From contig JACSRJ010000176.1 in the NCBI GenBank assembly GCA_014879835.1, positions 1 through 57,116 on the forward strand: DNA of 57,116 bases, in the 5' to 3' direction. The stretch is from Anaerolinea sp. Its GTDB lineage: Bacteria > Chloroflexota > Anaerolineae > Aggregatilineales > UBA2796. Both the position numbers and the translations under genes were made by a program. The notes under the pieces were generated by a model. That model ran no database searches and had not been told where the DNA came from. It saw nothing but the letters and a program-made list of their open reading frames with translations. Each line of letters begins with the position of its first letter. Within the stretch, counting starts at the first letter, position 1. Shown piece by piece: positions 43,861 through 52,498 of the stretch.

Positions 43861-45525
43861 TTATAGATAATCCCGCAGGGGACGGCTGCGTGTGGGATGA
43901 CGCAGTTTTCGCAGTGCTTTTGCCTCGATCTGGCGGATGCGCTCACGGGTGACCCCAAAATATTTGCCCACCTCTTCGAGGGTGTGTTCCTGACCATCCT
44001 TGAGGCCAAAACGCATCTCAAGGACTTCCCGTTCACGTTCACCCAGCGCATTCAAAGCCCCGCGTACCTGTTCTTTAAGAAGCTGTCGTGCCGCCGCATC
44101 AACGGGGCCGATCACCTTGTCATCTTCGATGAAGTCTCCCAATTGGCTCGAATCTTCTTCGCCTACAGGCATTTCAAGAGACATCGGTTCCTGAGAGATG
44201 CGCAGGATACGGCGCACCTTGTTAGCGGCGCGGCGCAGTTTCCGGGCCATTCCCGGATCCAGTTTTCCCCCTTCACGCATCACCTGACGGACATGTTCGG
44301 TCTCTTCCTGAGTCAAAAAATCCATCTCCAACGCCAGATGCTCGGTATCTGGCTCTGCCCCAAGCTGCTGCACCAGATCACGCTGGACACGCATCAGGCG
44401 ATTGATAGTCTCCACCATGTGGACAGGAATTCGGATTGTTCGCTCCTGATCAGCAATAGCGCGGCTGATGGCCTGACGGATCCACCATGTCGCATAGGTG
44501 CTGAACTTAAAACCCTTGGTGTGATCGAACTTCTCAACAGCCCTCAGCAGCCCAATATTGCCTTCCTGAATCAGGTCCAAAAAACTGATCTTGCGCATCA
44601 TATAACGCTTGGCAACACTCACCACAAGGCGCAGATTGGCCCGAGTAAGGGCCTCCGCTGATTGATTGGCGTGTTTCCTGATCTCCTCCAACTCTGCCTC
44701 GGCATTTGCTTCCAACGCCACATGTTCTTCTTGGACCCACCGCGTAAAGTCTTCCAAAGAAGGAAAACCCTTCTGCGGCTTGAGGTTGGACATCAATCGG
44801 GCGACAAGGGTGTGGGGCATCAGATAGACAATCTGGAAAACTTCAAAGAGACTGCGTGCCAGCACTGTCCAGTGTTCGTCACGGCCCCAATCACCTTGCT
44901 CTAAAAACACCCGCACATAGGAATCTGTGCGTTCATCGAGAATGCCTTGACGAAGTGTGGCAGCTTCATCGATCAAGCGCGCCAGATCGGGTGCATCGAT
45001 ACCATTCTCTTCGGAAGAAGCGCTTACTTCAGTCCAATACTGGATCACCCGCTCATAGAGTACGATCAGAAGCTGTGAATAAGGCGCTTCGCCGCCTGCG
45101 GCCTTGACCTGATCAAGCATCTGATTGAGCAGCGAAACAGCAGCCATCTGGGAAGATAACCACGTCTCACGGTTGGGATCAAGAAGCTGAACCTGTCCAA
45201 TTTCCTTCAGATACATCCGCACCGGATCATCGGCAAGAGCAGCGCCATCAAGTTTGTTTTCCTCGATGTCTTCCTCCAAATCTTCCAACCCTTCTTCGTC
45301 ATCAGGGTCGGGAAAGGCATCACTGCCGATCAGGTTGCCACTGACACTGATACCCATCTCCTCAAGCTGCTCAAGCATGAGACGAGGATCATCGGCATCA
45401 TCATCGTCAATAAACGGGATAACTGGCTCGCCATTGTGATGATCGCGTTCATCCTCGACCGCCGCCATTTCCTGCGTATCCACTTCCCGTCCCTGACCTG
45501 CTTTTTTTGTTCGGCGTTTGGCCAT
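43861..45525 (-). CDS. rpoD: Primary RNA polymerase sigma factor (sigma-70)
   Basis: A 554-aa sigma factor directing RNA polymerase to housekeeping promoters. The N-terminal 100 residues are acidic. Region 1.2 is [16 protein letters not shown]. Region 2 contains [25 protein letters not shown] and [19 protein letters not shown]. Region 4 ends with [19 protein letters not shown] and a basic tail. All core regions are intact. It starts four bases after dnaG, with AGAGG just before the ATG, so the two genes are translationally close. This is the dnaG-rpoD part of the macromolecular-synthesis operon, without rpsU. Confidence 0.96.
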   Translation of the reverse strand: MAKRRTKKAGQGREVDTQEMAAVEDERDHHNGEPVIPFIDDDDADDPRLMLEQLEEMGISVSGNLIGSDAFPDPDDEEGLEDLEEDIEENKLDGAALADDPVRMYLKEIGQVQLLDPNRETWLSSQMAAVSLLNQMLDQVKAAGGEAPYSQLLIVLYERVIQYWTEVSASSEENGIDAPDLARLIDEAATLRQGILDERTDSYVRVFLEQGDWGRDEHWTVLARSLFEVFQIVYLMPHTLVARLMSNLKPQKGFPSLEDFTRWVQEEHVALEANAEAELEEIRKHANQSAEALTRANLRLVVSVAKRYMMRKISFLDLIQEGNIGLLRAVEKFDHTKGFKFSTYATWWIRQAISRAIADQERTIRIPVHMVETINRLMRVQRDLVQQLGAEPDTEHLALEMDFLTQEETEHVRQVMREGGKLDPGMARKLRRAANKVRRILRISQEPMSLEMPVGEEDSSQLGDFIEDDKVIGPVDAAARQLLKEQVRGALNALGEREREVLEMRFGLKDGQEHTLEEVGKYFGVTRERIRQIEAKALRKLRHPTRSRPLRDYL

Positions 45526-45529
45526 CCTC

Positions 45530-47581
45530 TCATGCTCCCCTTCTCATGGCGATTTCGATGCGCGCTATTGCCGCTGAATTGGCGTTTACGCGCTGTTGAT
45601 AGGTCATTAAAGCATCCTGATCGGACTCCTGCTGCAAAGTCTCCAATTCTGCATTTTCCCGCCGAAGCCGCAGTCGGCGCAGTTCGAGGGCACACCGTTC
45701 AAAGGTAAAGCGACGGTTCTCATCGTTGCCTAGGAGAATCTGACTCATGCCCCGCTCTCGTAGAACCCCTTTTAATTCTATCCGAAGTGGTTCGCGCAGA
45801 CGTGTTTTGAAGTTCTCTAGTGGTTCCTCACGTAGATCGTCGATCAAGTCTACCAAATGGGGCAGGTGTTCGCGTACAAACTCGTAGGGTTCAAGTTCAA
45901 GTTGTTCTAAGCCCTGTGCCAGAGTCAGAAAAACCGCCCGATACTGGGTATGCGTGAAATCAGCGCCATTGAGCGCAGTCAGTGCCGGTTTCCCTGTTGG
46001 AGATTCTGCCGCAAGCTCCCGGAACCTCCGGTTAGCAAAGGAGAGCAGTTCTGGGTGCTGAACGAGCATGACCACACAAAAACGCTCACGTACCTCAGCC
46101 GCGTTGATCGAGATCATCGGTTTGTGGGCTGGGAGCGGGGCGGGTTGGACTGAAGTGGTACCAACAACACCCGATGCTGCCTGTTCGGAGGTGGCTGTTG
46201 GCTGCACCCGCCGAGGTATTTCGGACAGACGCTGATTAGGCAGATGATGCTGCGCCCATTCCAAAAGCGCCCGCCCGCTGCCCAGACGGAGTTTATAGGC
46301 TAACTGCTGCACGTTCGCTTGGCGTGCCAGATCGTTTTCGGTAGCCACAAGGATCGGCAGTAGATCACGTGCGACGGCTTCGCGTTCCGAAAGCGACGAC
46401 TCCGGGGTGAGGTGTGCCGTACCCACACTGATCACATAGTCGGAGACAGGCTGCGCCATTTGGATCAGGGTGCGCCATGCTTCGGGGTCCTTGCGAATCA
46501 GATCATCGGGGTCTTTGCCTTCAGGAACGGTGGCCACCTGAATTTCAAGATCAAAGCGGCTTGCCTGACGGATTACGGTGGCAGGATCAAAGTAGATGGC
46601 GTGGCTTTCGGAGGATTCACGCATCACGTTCAGCCCCCGCATGGTTGCCCGCACCCCGGCCGCATCAGCATCCAATGCAAGGATCAGGCGCTTGGCAAAA
46701 GCGCTTAACTGACGCAGTTGGGGTTTGGTGAGTGCAGTACCCATTTGGGCGATCACATTAGTAAAACCCGCCTGATGCGCCGTGATTGCATCCATATAAC
46801 CTTCAACAATCACCGCCACTTCTTGCTCACGAATGGCGGGACGCGCCAGATGGAGGGCAAACAGGGTCGCGCTTTTGTCAAAAAGGGGAGTCTGGGGCGA
46901 GTTCAGATATTTGGGTTCGTCGCCCGCTCGAAGCGCTCGTGCCCCAAAACCGATATGTTTGCCCCGTTCATCACAGATCGGGATCATGAGTCGATCCCGA
47001 AAGCGATCATAAATGCGCCCGGCATCGTTGCGGATGGCGCAGCCTATCTCAATTAAGTCGTCGGATTGGTAGCCGATCTGATTCAGATGTGTCAGCGCCG
47101 CATCCCAGTCACGGGGGGCATAACCAAGTTGGAATTTGAGGATCGTTTCGTCGCTCAACCCACGCCGGCGAACATATTCGCGGGCATGGGCAGCTTCCGG
47201 GGCGGAGACCAGCAGTTGATGGTAGTACTTGACCGCTTCTTCAACCAGTCCCCGCAGTTTATCACGATGTTCATCAATGCGGCGCTGCTCATCGGTACGG
47301 GGCTTAACTTCGATCCCGGCTTTATCCGCCAAAAACTGGACGGCCGCCGGAAAGTCCAGATTCTCCCGCTTCATCACAAAGTTGAAGATGTCACCACCTT
47401 CACCACATGCACCAAAACAGTGCCAGCCCTGAGTCTCTGGGAAGACCACAAATGAAGGGGTGCGCTCACTGTGGAAGGGGCATGGCGCAGTGAAGTTCCG
47501 CCCGGCTTTTTTGAGCGGCACATACTGCGAGATGAACTGGACAATATCCAGCCGCGCTTTGATCTCTTCGACTACCGACAT
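45530..47581 (-). CDS. dnaG: DNA primase
   Basis: A 683-aa enzyme making RNA primers at the replication fork. The N-terminal zinc ribbon has Cys34, His37, Cys55 and Cys59 ([13 protein letters not shown] ... [13 protein letters not shown]). The core includes [17 protein letters not shown], and the Toprim motifs are [16 protein letters not shown] and LALDADAAG. The C-terminal part is a DnaB-binding-like helical region. GGTGAG precedes the ATG. It is the first gene of the dnaG-rpoD unit; a TATAAT -10 lies about 30 bases upstream. Confidence 0.96.
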   Translation of the reverse strand: MSVVEEIKARLDIVQFISQYVPLKKAGRNFTAPCPFHSERTPSFVVFPETQGWHCFGACGEGGDIFNFVMKRENLDFPAAVQFLADKAGIEVKPRTDEQRRIDEHRDKLRGLVEEAVKYYHQLLVSAPEAAHAREYVRRRGLSDETILKFQLGYAPRDWDAALTHLNQIGYQSDDLIEIGCAIRNDAGRIYDRFRDRLMIPICDERGKHIGFGARALRAGDEPKYLNSPQTPLFDKSATLFALHLARPAIREQEVAVIVEGYMDAITAHQAGFTNVIAQMGTALTKPQLRQLSAFAKRLILALDADAAGVRATMRGLNVMRESSESHAIYFDPATVIRQASRFDLEIQVATVPEGKDPDDLIRKDPEAWRTLIQMAQPVSDYVISVGTAHLTPESSLSEREAVARDLLPILVATENDLARQANVQQLAYKLRLGSGRALLEWAQHHLPNQRLSEIPRRVQPTATSEQAASGVVGTTSVQPAPLPAHKPMISINAAEVRERFCVVMLVQHPELLSFANRRFRELAAESPTGKPALTALNGADFTHTQYRAVFLTLAQGLEQLELEPYEFVREHLPHLVDLIDDLREEPLENFKTRLREPLRIELKGVLRERGMSQILLGNDENRRFTFERCALELRRLRLRRENAELETLQQESDQDALMTYQQRVNANSAAIARIEIAMRRGA

Positions 47582-47890
47582 GCCTGCTCACCGTCTTTTC
47601 GGTGGCACAGATTATACTTGTTTAACTTGCTGTTGCACACTTGCGATTTTGTTTGTACCATCGTTCACGATCAAATTTCATCCCAGTGCTTATTTGACAC
47701 TCCGCAAATACAAAAAAGAAGCGCCTGTGTGAACGTTTTGCAGGGCCTTCGCAGCGACGTTCAACCTTCACCAGTGCTATGGGTAGGAATTGCACGCCTG
47801 TACCCAGCTTTCTCAGAACCCCGGTGAATAGAGGGCAACTTCTGAGGGTTTTGCGGGTTTTTTGTCCTATATACAGGTATCAAGGTATCG
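47582..47890. other. Divergent promoter region between dnaG and the SIS-protein gene
   Basis: It holds no ORF. On the minus strand a TATAAT (47611-47616) sits about 30 bases before dnaG, with no strong -35. The middle is AT-rich. Near the plus-strand gene, only a loose TATATA is seen at about 47870. Confidence 0.5.
47611..47616 (-). promoter_or_regulatory. Probable -10 box of dnaG-rpoD
   Basis: ATTATA on the plus strand is TATAAT on the minus strand, 30 bases from the dnaG start. The expected -35 position shows only a weak GTGCAA. Confidence 0.45.
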
Positions 47891-48970
47891 ATGCTAGCTC
47901 AACCCCTCGATGATCCGGCGCGTTTTCGCGCCACTGACAGTGTCGGGATGTTCGCCCGGATTTATGCTCTGCCTGATGATCTCGAATCGGCATGGCGCAG
48001 GGGGCTAGAACTTCCCCTGAACGAAACCTTCCTTCGGATTGGCAAAGTCCTGATCTGCGGTAGTGAAGAAGGTGCGTTTGTAGGCGAACTGGTGACTCAG
48101 GTGATCGCGTCCACCTGTAATATTCCGACCATGGTAAGCCGCAGCAGTGATCTGCCAGCTTTTGCCGATGGTCAGAGTACTCTGGTCATCCTGATTGATC
48201 CTACTGGGGACGATTTACACACACTGGCTGCTCGTGATCTGGCCGATGCGCGGGGTACTAAAATGATCGCTATCACCCCTGACGGCGCATTGTCCAAGGC
48301 TGCGGACAAGGCCGGATCGACGGTATGGACTCTGAAGCAGCCTTCACCACCACGCGCCGCCATCGGAGAACAGATCGGACTGCTGCTGGCATTCATTAAT
48401 CGTTTAGGATGGGGACGTGATCTGGAGCCAGAAGTACGCGAAGCAGTGGCAGTGATGCGTGCCGAGCGCGATCTCATTGGACTGGATGTGCCCCCCACCC
48501 ACAACCCTGCCAAACGCCTCGCATGGCAGATGATCGGGCGGATTCCGCTCATCTATGGGGCAGGTGCTATGGCCACCGCAGCCCGTCGCTGGAAGTCACA
48601 GATCAACCAAAACGCCAAGGCTGTAGCGCTTGCCGATGCGCTTCCCGACTTACTTTTTAGCACATTATCAGGGTTGGGGGTGATTCCTGATGGGGTGCGC
48701 TTGGCGGCATTTTGCCTTGCCACACCCTCCGAATCGGAGCAGACCAAAACCGCCCAATCTGTAGCCCGCTCCATCTTCATGATGGAAGGAATCGTCCCAG
48801 ATATGGTTAGCGCCAAGGGTAAGGGACTGTTGACCCAAGTGATGTATGCGGTTCAGTTTGGGGATTATGTAAGCTGCTATTTGGCGGTAGCAAGCGATAT
48901 TGACCCTACCCTTAACCCCGCCCGTGAGGAAGTTGAATCTCAGTTGCGTTCTCTGCGCTTTACGCGCTAA
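47891..48970 (+). CDS. PGI/PMI-type SIS protein lacking catalytic motifs
   Basis: A 359-aa protein resembling the bifunctional phosphoglucose/phosphomannose isomerase family: IPLIYGAGAMATAARRWKSQ followed by INQNAKAVALADALPD is the usual vA.RWK.Q.NENAK region. The family's SYSGNTEET phosphate-binding loop is replaced by LIDPTGDDLHTL, and the PExxHNEI segment with the catalytic Glu is replaced by LPDLLFSTLSGL. Isomerase activity is therefore unlikely; a sugar-phosphate-sensing or structural role is possible. AAGG precedes the ATG. The next gene follows by 24 bases, suggesting one transcript. Confidence 0.8.
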   Translation: MLAQPLDDPARFRATDSVGMFARIYALPDDLESAWRRGLELPLNETFLRIGKVLICGSEEGAFVGELVTQVIASTCNIPTMVSRSSDLPAFADGQSTLVILIDPTGDDLHTLAARDLADARGTKMIAITPDGALSKAADKAGSTVWTLKQPSPPRAAIGEQIGLLLAFINRLGWGRDLEPEVREAVAVMRAERDLIGLDVPPTHNPAKRLAWQMIGRIPLIYGAGAMATAARRWKSQINQNAKAVALADALPDLLFSTLSGLGVIPDGVRLAAFCLATPSESEQTKTAQSVARSIFMMEGIVPDMVSAKGKGLLTQVMYAVQFGDYVSCYLAVASDIDPTLNPAREEVESQLRSLRFTR

Positions 48971-48994
48971 AGATCACCAAACAGGAGTTGTATC

Positions 48995-50089
48995 ATGGCT
49001 GATACTGTCAAACCCGATCACATCCGTCTGTTTATCCCCGGCCCGGTTGAAGTGCGCAAGGAAATCCTTGAGGCGCAGGGGCAATGGATGATCGGCCATC
49101 GTTCAGCGGACTTTGAAGCCCTTTTCACCACTGTTCAGGGCAAACTGCGTCAGGCATTTTTCACTCAGTCACGGGTGTATGTCTCCACCTCTTCAGGAAC
49201 TGGTTTGTGGGAAGCCGCATCACGCAACTGCATTCGTGATGACCGCCGGGTGCTGCATCTGGTTAATGGCGCTTTCAGCGAACGTTGGGCTTACGTGAGC
49301 AAAGCCAATGGCAAACAGGTAGACGTTATTGAGGCTGAGTGGGGTAAGTCTGTCAAACCGGAGCAGCTTGCTGAACAGCTCAAAAAACAATCCTACGATG
49401 CGGTGGCACTGGTGCTGAACGAAACCAGCACCGGAGTCAAGGCTCCACTTGAAGAAATGGTGGGGATCATCAAACAGTACCCCGACACCTTGATTCTGGT
49501 TGATGCGGTGAGCATTTTCGGCGGCTATAAGATCGATGTTGATCGCTTGGGTTTGGACTTTGTCCTAACTTCTACCCAGAAGGCCATGGGGCTGCCTCCG
49601 GGGTTGGCTTTTGCGGCCAGCTCTGATGCAGTTCTGGCGCGGGCAAAGCAGGTCAGCAACCGGGGTTACTACTTCGATCTCGTTGAGCTTGAAGCCTTCC
49701 TCGTGAAGAACAACACCCCGACCACGCCCAATATCTCGCTCATGTTTGCGACCGACAAGCAGCTTGACTACATGCTGGCTGAAGGGCTGGAGAATCGTTT
49801 TGCCCGCCACCAAAAGATGGCCGAAATGACCCGCGATTGGGTGCAGGAGAATGGTTTTGCCATGTTCTCCGAAGAAGGCTACCACTCCCCAACCGTTAGC
49901 ACCATTGCCAATACCCGGAACGTTGATGTCAAGGCGCTCAACAAATACCTGAAGGGGCGAGGCATGATCCTCTCCGATGGGTACGGCAAGCTGAAGGACA
50001 AGACCTTCCGAATCGCCCATATGGCGGATCTGACTCCTACTGATGTAACCGAACTGCTCACCGCTATTGGTGACTGCATCAAGGGGTAA
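48995..50089 (+). CDS. Class V aminotransferase, alanine-glyoxylate/serine-pyruvate type
   Basis: A 364-aa PLP enzyme. The start RLFIPGPVEVRKEIL, the block GHRSADFEALF and the cofactor Lys196 in STQKAMGLPPGLAF match the AGT/SPT group, which transfers amino groups from Ser or Ala to glyoxylate or pyruvate. Related class V members act as phosphonate or other transaminases, so exact substrate is open. CAGGAG lies eight bases before the ATG. It follows the SIS protein gene closely. Confidence 0.9.
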   Translation: MADTVKPDHIRLFIPGPVEVRKEILEAQGQWMIGHRSADFEALFTTVQGKLRQAFFTQSRVYVSTSSGTGLWEAASRNCIRDDRRVLHLVNGAFSERWAYVSKANGKQVDVIEAEWGKSVKPEQLAEQLKKQSYDAVALVLNETSTGVKAPLEEMVGIIKQYPDTLILVDAVSIFGGYKIDVDRLGLDFVLTSTQKAMGLPPGLAFAASSDAVLARAKQVSNRGYYFDLVELEAFLVKNNTPTTPNISLMFATDKQLDYMLAEGLENRFARHQKMAEMTRDWVQENGFAMFSEEGYHSPTVSTIANTRNVDVKALNKYLKGRGMILSDGYGKLKDKTFRIAHMADLTPTDVTELLTAIGDCIKG

Positions 50090-50091
50090 CA

Positions 50092-50130
50092 GCTCCCTCA
50101 GCCCCCTTCGCCCCGCAAAGCTGAGGGAGC
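50092..50130 (+). repeat. Hairpin directly after the aminotransferase gene
   Basis: A perfect 11-bp stem (50092-50102 with 50120-50130, 17-base loop) starts two bases after the stop codon. It may end the transcript, though no T-run follows. Confidence 0.55.
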
Positions 50131-50171
50131 GACAGTAGATTTTGGGGCAGGATAAGAGACCTCACCCCCGT

Positions 50172-50239
50172 CCCCTCTCCCGACCGCCGCTTCGCGGCTG
50201 GGAGAGGGGTGAAAACCTTTTGTGGGGGCGTCCCCCACA
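50172..50239. repeat. Two GC-rich REP-like hairpins
   Basis: CCCCTCTCCC (50172-50181) pairs with GGGAGAGGGG (50200-50209) around a GCTTCGCGGC-rich centre. Then TGTGGGGG-CGT-CCCCCACA at 50221-50239 is a perfect 8-bp stem. Confidence 0.65.
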
Positions 50240-50284
50240 ACCCCCAAACGGGGGAGCTTGAGGGGTTTTGTCCTCGAAGTCTCG

Positions 50285-50356
50285 ATTCTCCCTTCTACCG
50301 CGTGCGCTGAGGAGGGTGCCGCGCAGCGGTCGCAGGGGGATGAGGGTAAACTTACT
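50285..50356 (+). repeat. Dispersed repeat, copy 2
   Basis: Same family as 12411-12480: CCCTTCT block, CCGCGCAGCGGTC core, GCAGGGGGATGAGGGTAA end. A few insertions lie before the core. Confidence 0.65.
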
Positions 50357-50440
50357 GTCGCCCACTCAATCCCGCATAGGGAAGGCGAAGGGGGGAATGG
50401 TCTTTTTGAGGGGGAAACCCCCTCAACCTGCCTCGCTTTG

Positions 50441-51409
50441 TTATGCCCCTACTGTGATGATCACGTTGCCCTTCTTACGCCCGGTATCCACATAACGATG
50501 GGCCTCCGCAACCTGCTCTAGTGGATAACAGCGATCAATGACGGACTTGATGCGACCCGCCTCAAAGAGCGTCTGAAGGAAGGTGAGAGATTCCTTACTC
50601 TGGAGCAGCCCAGCGGTGGTGAACTTTGCTTTTTTGCCGCGGCTTCGGGCAGTGCGCAGCATATTAAACACGATCCCCAACGAGGGTACAGTGGTCATAT
50701 AGATACCTTTGGGCTTGAGGGCCCGTTTACAGCGCCCAAATGAACTTTTGCCCACCGCGTCGAAAATTACATCGTAGGCCTGATTGTTTTGGGTGAAATC
50801 CTCATGGGTATAGTCGATGACCCGATCAGCACCTAACGCTTTGACCAGTTCGACGTTCGCGCCGCTGCAAACCCCAGTCACTTCCGCGCCCAGGTATTTG
50901 GCGATCTGCACGCCATAGGCTCCTACCGCACCTGATGCGCCATTGATCAGGACTTTTTGCCCCGGCTGAACGTTGGCCACTGCTCGCAAAAAGGTTAAGG
51001 CCGTGGTCGCGCCATCCACAACCCCCACCGCATCTTCATGGCGCATCCGGGGTGATTTCACGATCAGAGGGCTTTTTTCGGCAAGGCATAGGTACTGGGC
51101 ATAAGCCCCAAAGGTGTTAGGACTCATCCCCCAAACCTGATCGCCGGGCGTAAATAGTTTCACCTCCTTGCCCACAGCCTCAACCTCGCCTGAAAACTCG
51201 ACTCCACCAATGACCAGCCGCGGTTTTCGGAGGCCATATATGAGCTTTACAATGAACGGTTCTCCCTTGCGAAAGGCGCAGTCTGAGGGAGTGACAGCAC
51301 CCGCTCGAACCCGAATCAGAACCTCATGATCCTTGGGAGTAGGCTTGGGCACTTCCTGAAGTTGAAGCACATCGGGGAAACCATATCGGGTTGAAACAAT
51401 CGCTTTCAT
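50441..51409 (-). CDS. MDR-family alcohol dehydrogenase/quinone-reductase-like protein
   Basis: A 322-aa NAD(P)H-dependent oxidoreductase of the zinc-free medium-chain type. The N-terminal GroES-like domain has IRVRAGAVTPSDCAFRKGEP and GVEFSGEVEAVGKEVKLF. The nucleotide-binding domain shows VLINGASGAVGAYGVQIAKYLGAEVTGVCS. Classic Zn-ligand cysteines of alcohol dehydrogenases are absent, so a quinone- or enone-reductase role is more likely. AGGAG lies eight bases before the ATG. No operon partner. Confidence 0.9.
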   Translation of the reverse strand: MKAIVSTRYGFPDVLQLQEVPKPTPKDHEVLIRVRAGAVTPSDCAFRKGEPFIVKLIYGLRKPRLVIGGVEFSGEVEAVGKEVKLFTPGDQVWGMSPNTFGAYAQYLCLAEKSPLIVKSPRMRHEDAVGVVDGATTALTFLRAVANVQPGQKVLINGASGAVGAYGVQIAKYLGAEVTGVCSGANVELVKALGADRVIDYTHEDFTQNNQAYDVIFDAVGKSSFGRCKRALKPKGIYMTTVPSLGIVFNMLRTARSRGKKAKFTTAGLLQSKESLTFLQTLFEAGRIKSVIDRCYPLEQVAEAHRYVDTGRKKGNVIITVGA

Positions 51410-51530
51410 GAGTCATCTCCTGTTAGGGGTAAGCTGATATACGGGAACAGACAAGGGCTGTACAAGGGTCACTCCTCTGATCGGTGTGACCTGATCACAT
51501 TGGATATTAGGCTGTCTAGACGCATGGAGA

Positions 51531-51752
51531 CTAGGGTTCTACGATGTCCACATAAAAGACTTCTTCCACTGAGAGGTTAAAGACCCGCGCAATCCGAAAA
51601 GCTAACTCCAGTGAGGGTGAGTAATTGCCCTTCTCGATGGCGACGATAGTTTGGCGGGTTACACCCACCTTCTCCGCCAAGTGCTGCTGGGTCATCTCGT
51701 CCTGATGAAAGCGCAGTTTGCGGATGTGATTGCGGATCACCCATTTGCTCAT
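51531..51752 (-). CDS. Small XRE-family (Cro/cI-like) regulator
   Basis: A 73-aa DNA-binding protein consisting of one helix-turn-helix: MTQQHLAEKVGVTRQTIVAI then EKGNYSPSLELAFRIARVF. It belongs to the short YozG-like group. The ATG at 51752 follows the stop of the upstream DUF2178 gene by one base, so the pair is translationally coupled; the longer frame runs through that gene. It is a likely autorepressor of the promoter at 52254-52282. Confidence 0.88.
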   Translation of the reverse strand: MSKWVIRNHIRKLRFHQDEMTQQHLAEKVGVTRQTIVAIEKGNYSPSLELAFRIARVFNLSVEEVFYVDIVEP

Positions 51753-51753
51753 C

Positions 51754-52200
51754 TTAGATGCCCTTCCGGTAGAAGTAAAAGGCTGAAATATCCAAAACAG
51801 CACCGCACACCACAAAGGTGATCAGCAGGATGAGGAACATAACCGACGGTTCGAGATCGACCACGGGCGCGCCCACCGCCAAAAAGAATCCGATCATGAA
51901 CACATAACAGAAATTCCGCACCGACTTTAACTCGATCAACCGATCCATTTCATCGGCGATCTCAGGCTCTTCCTCACGGGTGGCAATGGTATTGAGCACA
52001 TTGAGCAGCACATAAAGGATGACCTTAAAGACAACCTGCACGGGCACAAAAAGCAGCAGCGCCGCTCCCCAAAACTTAAAGACTTCACTGGTTTCTGGGC
52101 TGCCTGTGGGGTATCTCTGGTAGATGAAGACACCATAAAGCACAGAGATCAGGAGCGTGCCCACAAGTGACACAAGGCTTCTTTTTTCTTGGTAGGACAT
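51754..52200 (-). CDS. DUF2178-like four-helix membrane protein
   Basis: A 148-aa integral membrane protein with helices at about 10-28, 42-64, 93-113 and 120-142. The cytoplasmic loop REEEPEIADEMDRLIELKS is charged. Such DUF2178-type proteins are often paired with a small XRE regulator, as here; the function is unknown. GAGG lies seven bases before the ATG. Confidence 0.78.
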   Translation of the reverse strand: MSYQEKRSLVSLVGTLLISVLYGVFIYQRYPTGSPETSEVFKFWGAALLLFVPVQVVFKVILYVLLNVLNTIATREEEPEIADEMDRLIELKSVRNFCYVFMIGFFLAVGAPVVDLEPSVMFLILLITFVVCGAVLDISAFYFYRKGI

Positions 52201-52222
52201 CTGGCGACCTCATTGTCTTGTG

Positions 52223-52253
52223 ATGTATGCTTGAAGTCTACTTCAATATACAT
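52223..52253. promoter_or_regulatory. Extended dyad at the transcription start of the DUF2178-XRE pair
   Basis: ATGTAT-GC-TTGAAG-TCTA-CTTCAA-T-ATACAT: the outer 6-bp and inner 6-bp arms are all perfect inverted repeats, differing only in spacing by one base. It lies immediately downstream of the -10 box, so a bound regulator would block transcription. Confidence 0.7.
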
Positions 52254-52282
52254 AATGTAAGCTATATCAATCACAATGTCAA
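52254..52282 (-). promoter_or_regulatory. Sigma-70 promoter of the DUF2178-XRE pair
   Basis: On the minus strand TTGACA (52277-52282), a 17-base spacer, then TACATT (52254-52259). The -35 lies inside another copy of the ATGTATAC-TTGA half-site. Confidence 0.7.
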
Positions 52283-52498
52283 GTATACATTACATATCAA
52301 TTGTTGATCAAATGTAAATCTACCTGCTGGATGCATAATTGACGCCTCTACGCTTATGCGCACTGGGAATGAGGGACTGTGTTTGAGTGGAGAATTGATG
52401 GAGGTATTTATACGCTTCTAAATATTCACAGCGTAGGTGGCGTGTTTGGGATACAATGGTTGGGTAGATGGGCCACATGCGCATGGTGAAAGTTATCT

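Larger units (their letters stand above)
50090..50440. other. Gene-free region packed with palindromes
   Basis: After the aminotransferase gene. Four palindromic units follow: 50092-50130, 50172-50209, 50221-50239, and the dispersed repeat at 50285-50356. None has a convincing T-run. Short frames across it are products of repeat sequence, not genes. Confidence 0.65.

Noticed and set aside
43897-44661. A 254-codon open frame on the plus strand opposite rpoD
   Set aside because: It lies entirely within the intact sigma-factor gene, shows no domain and has no ribosome site. It is a coding shadow.
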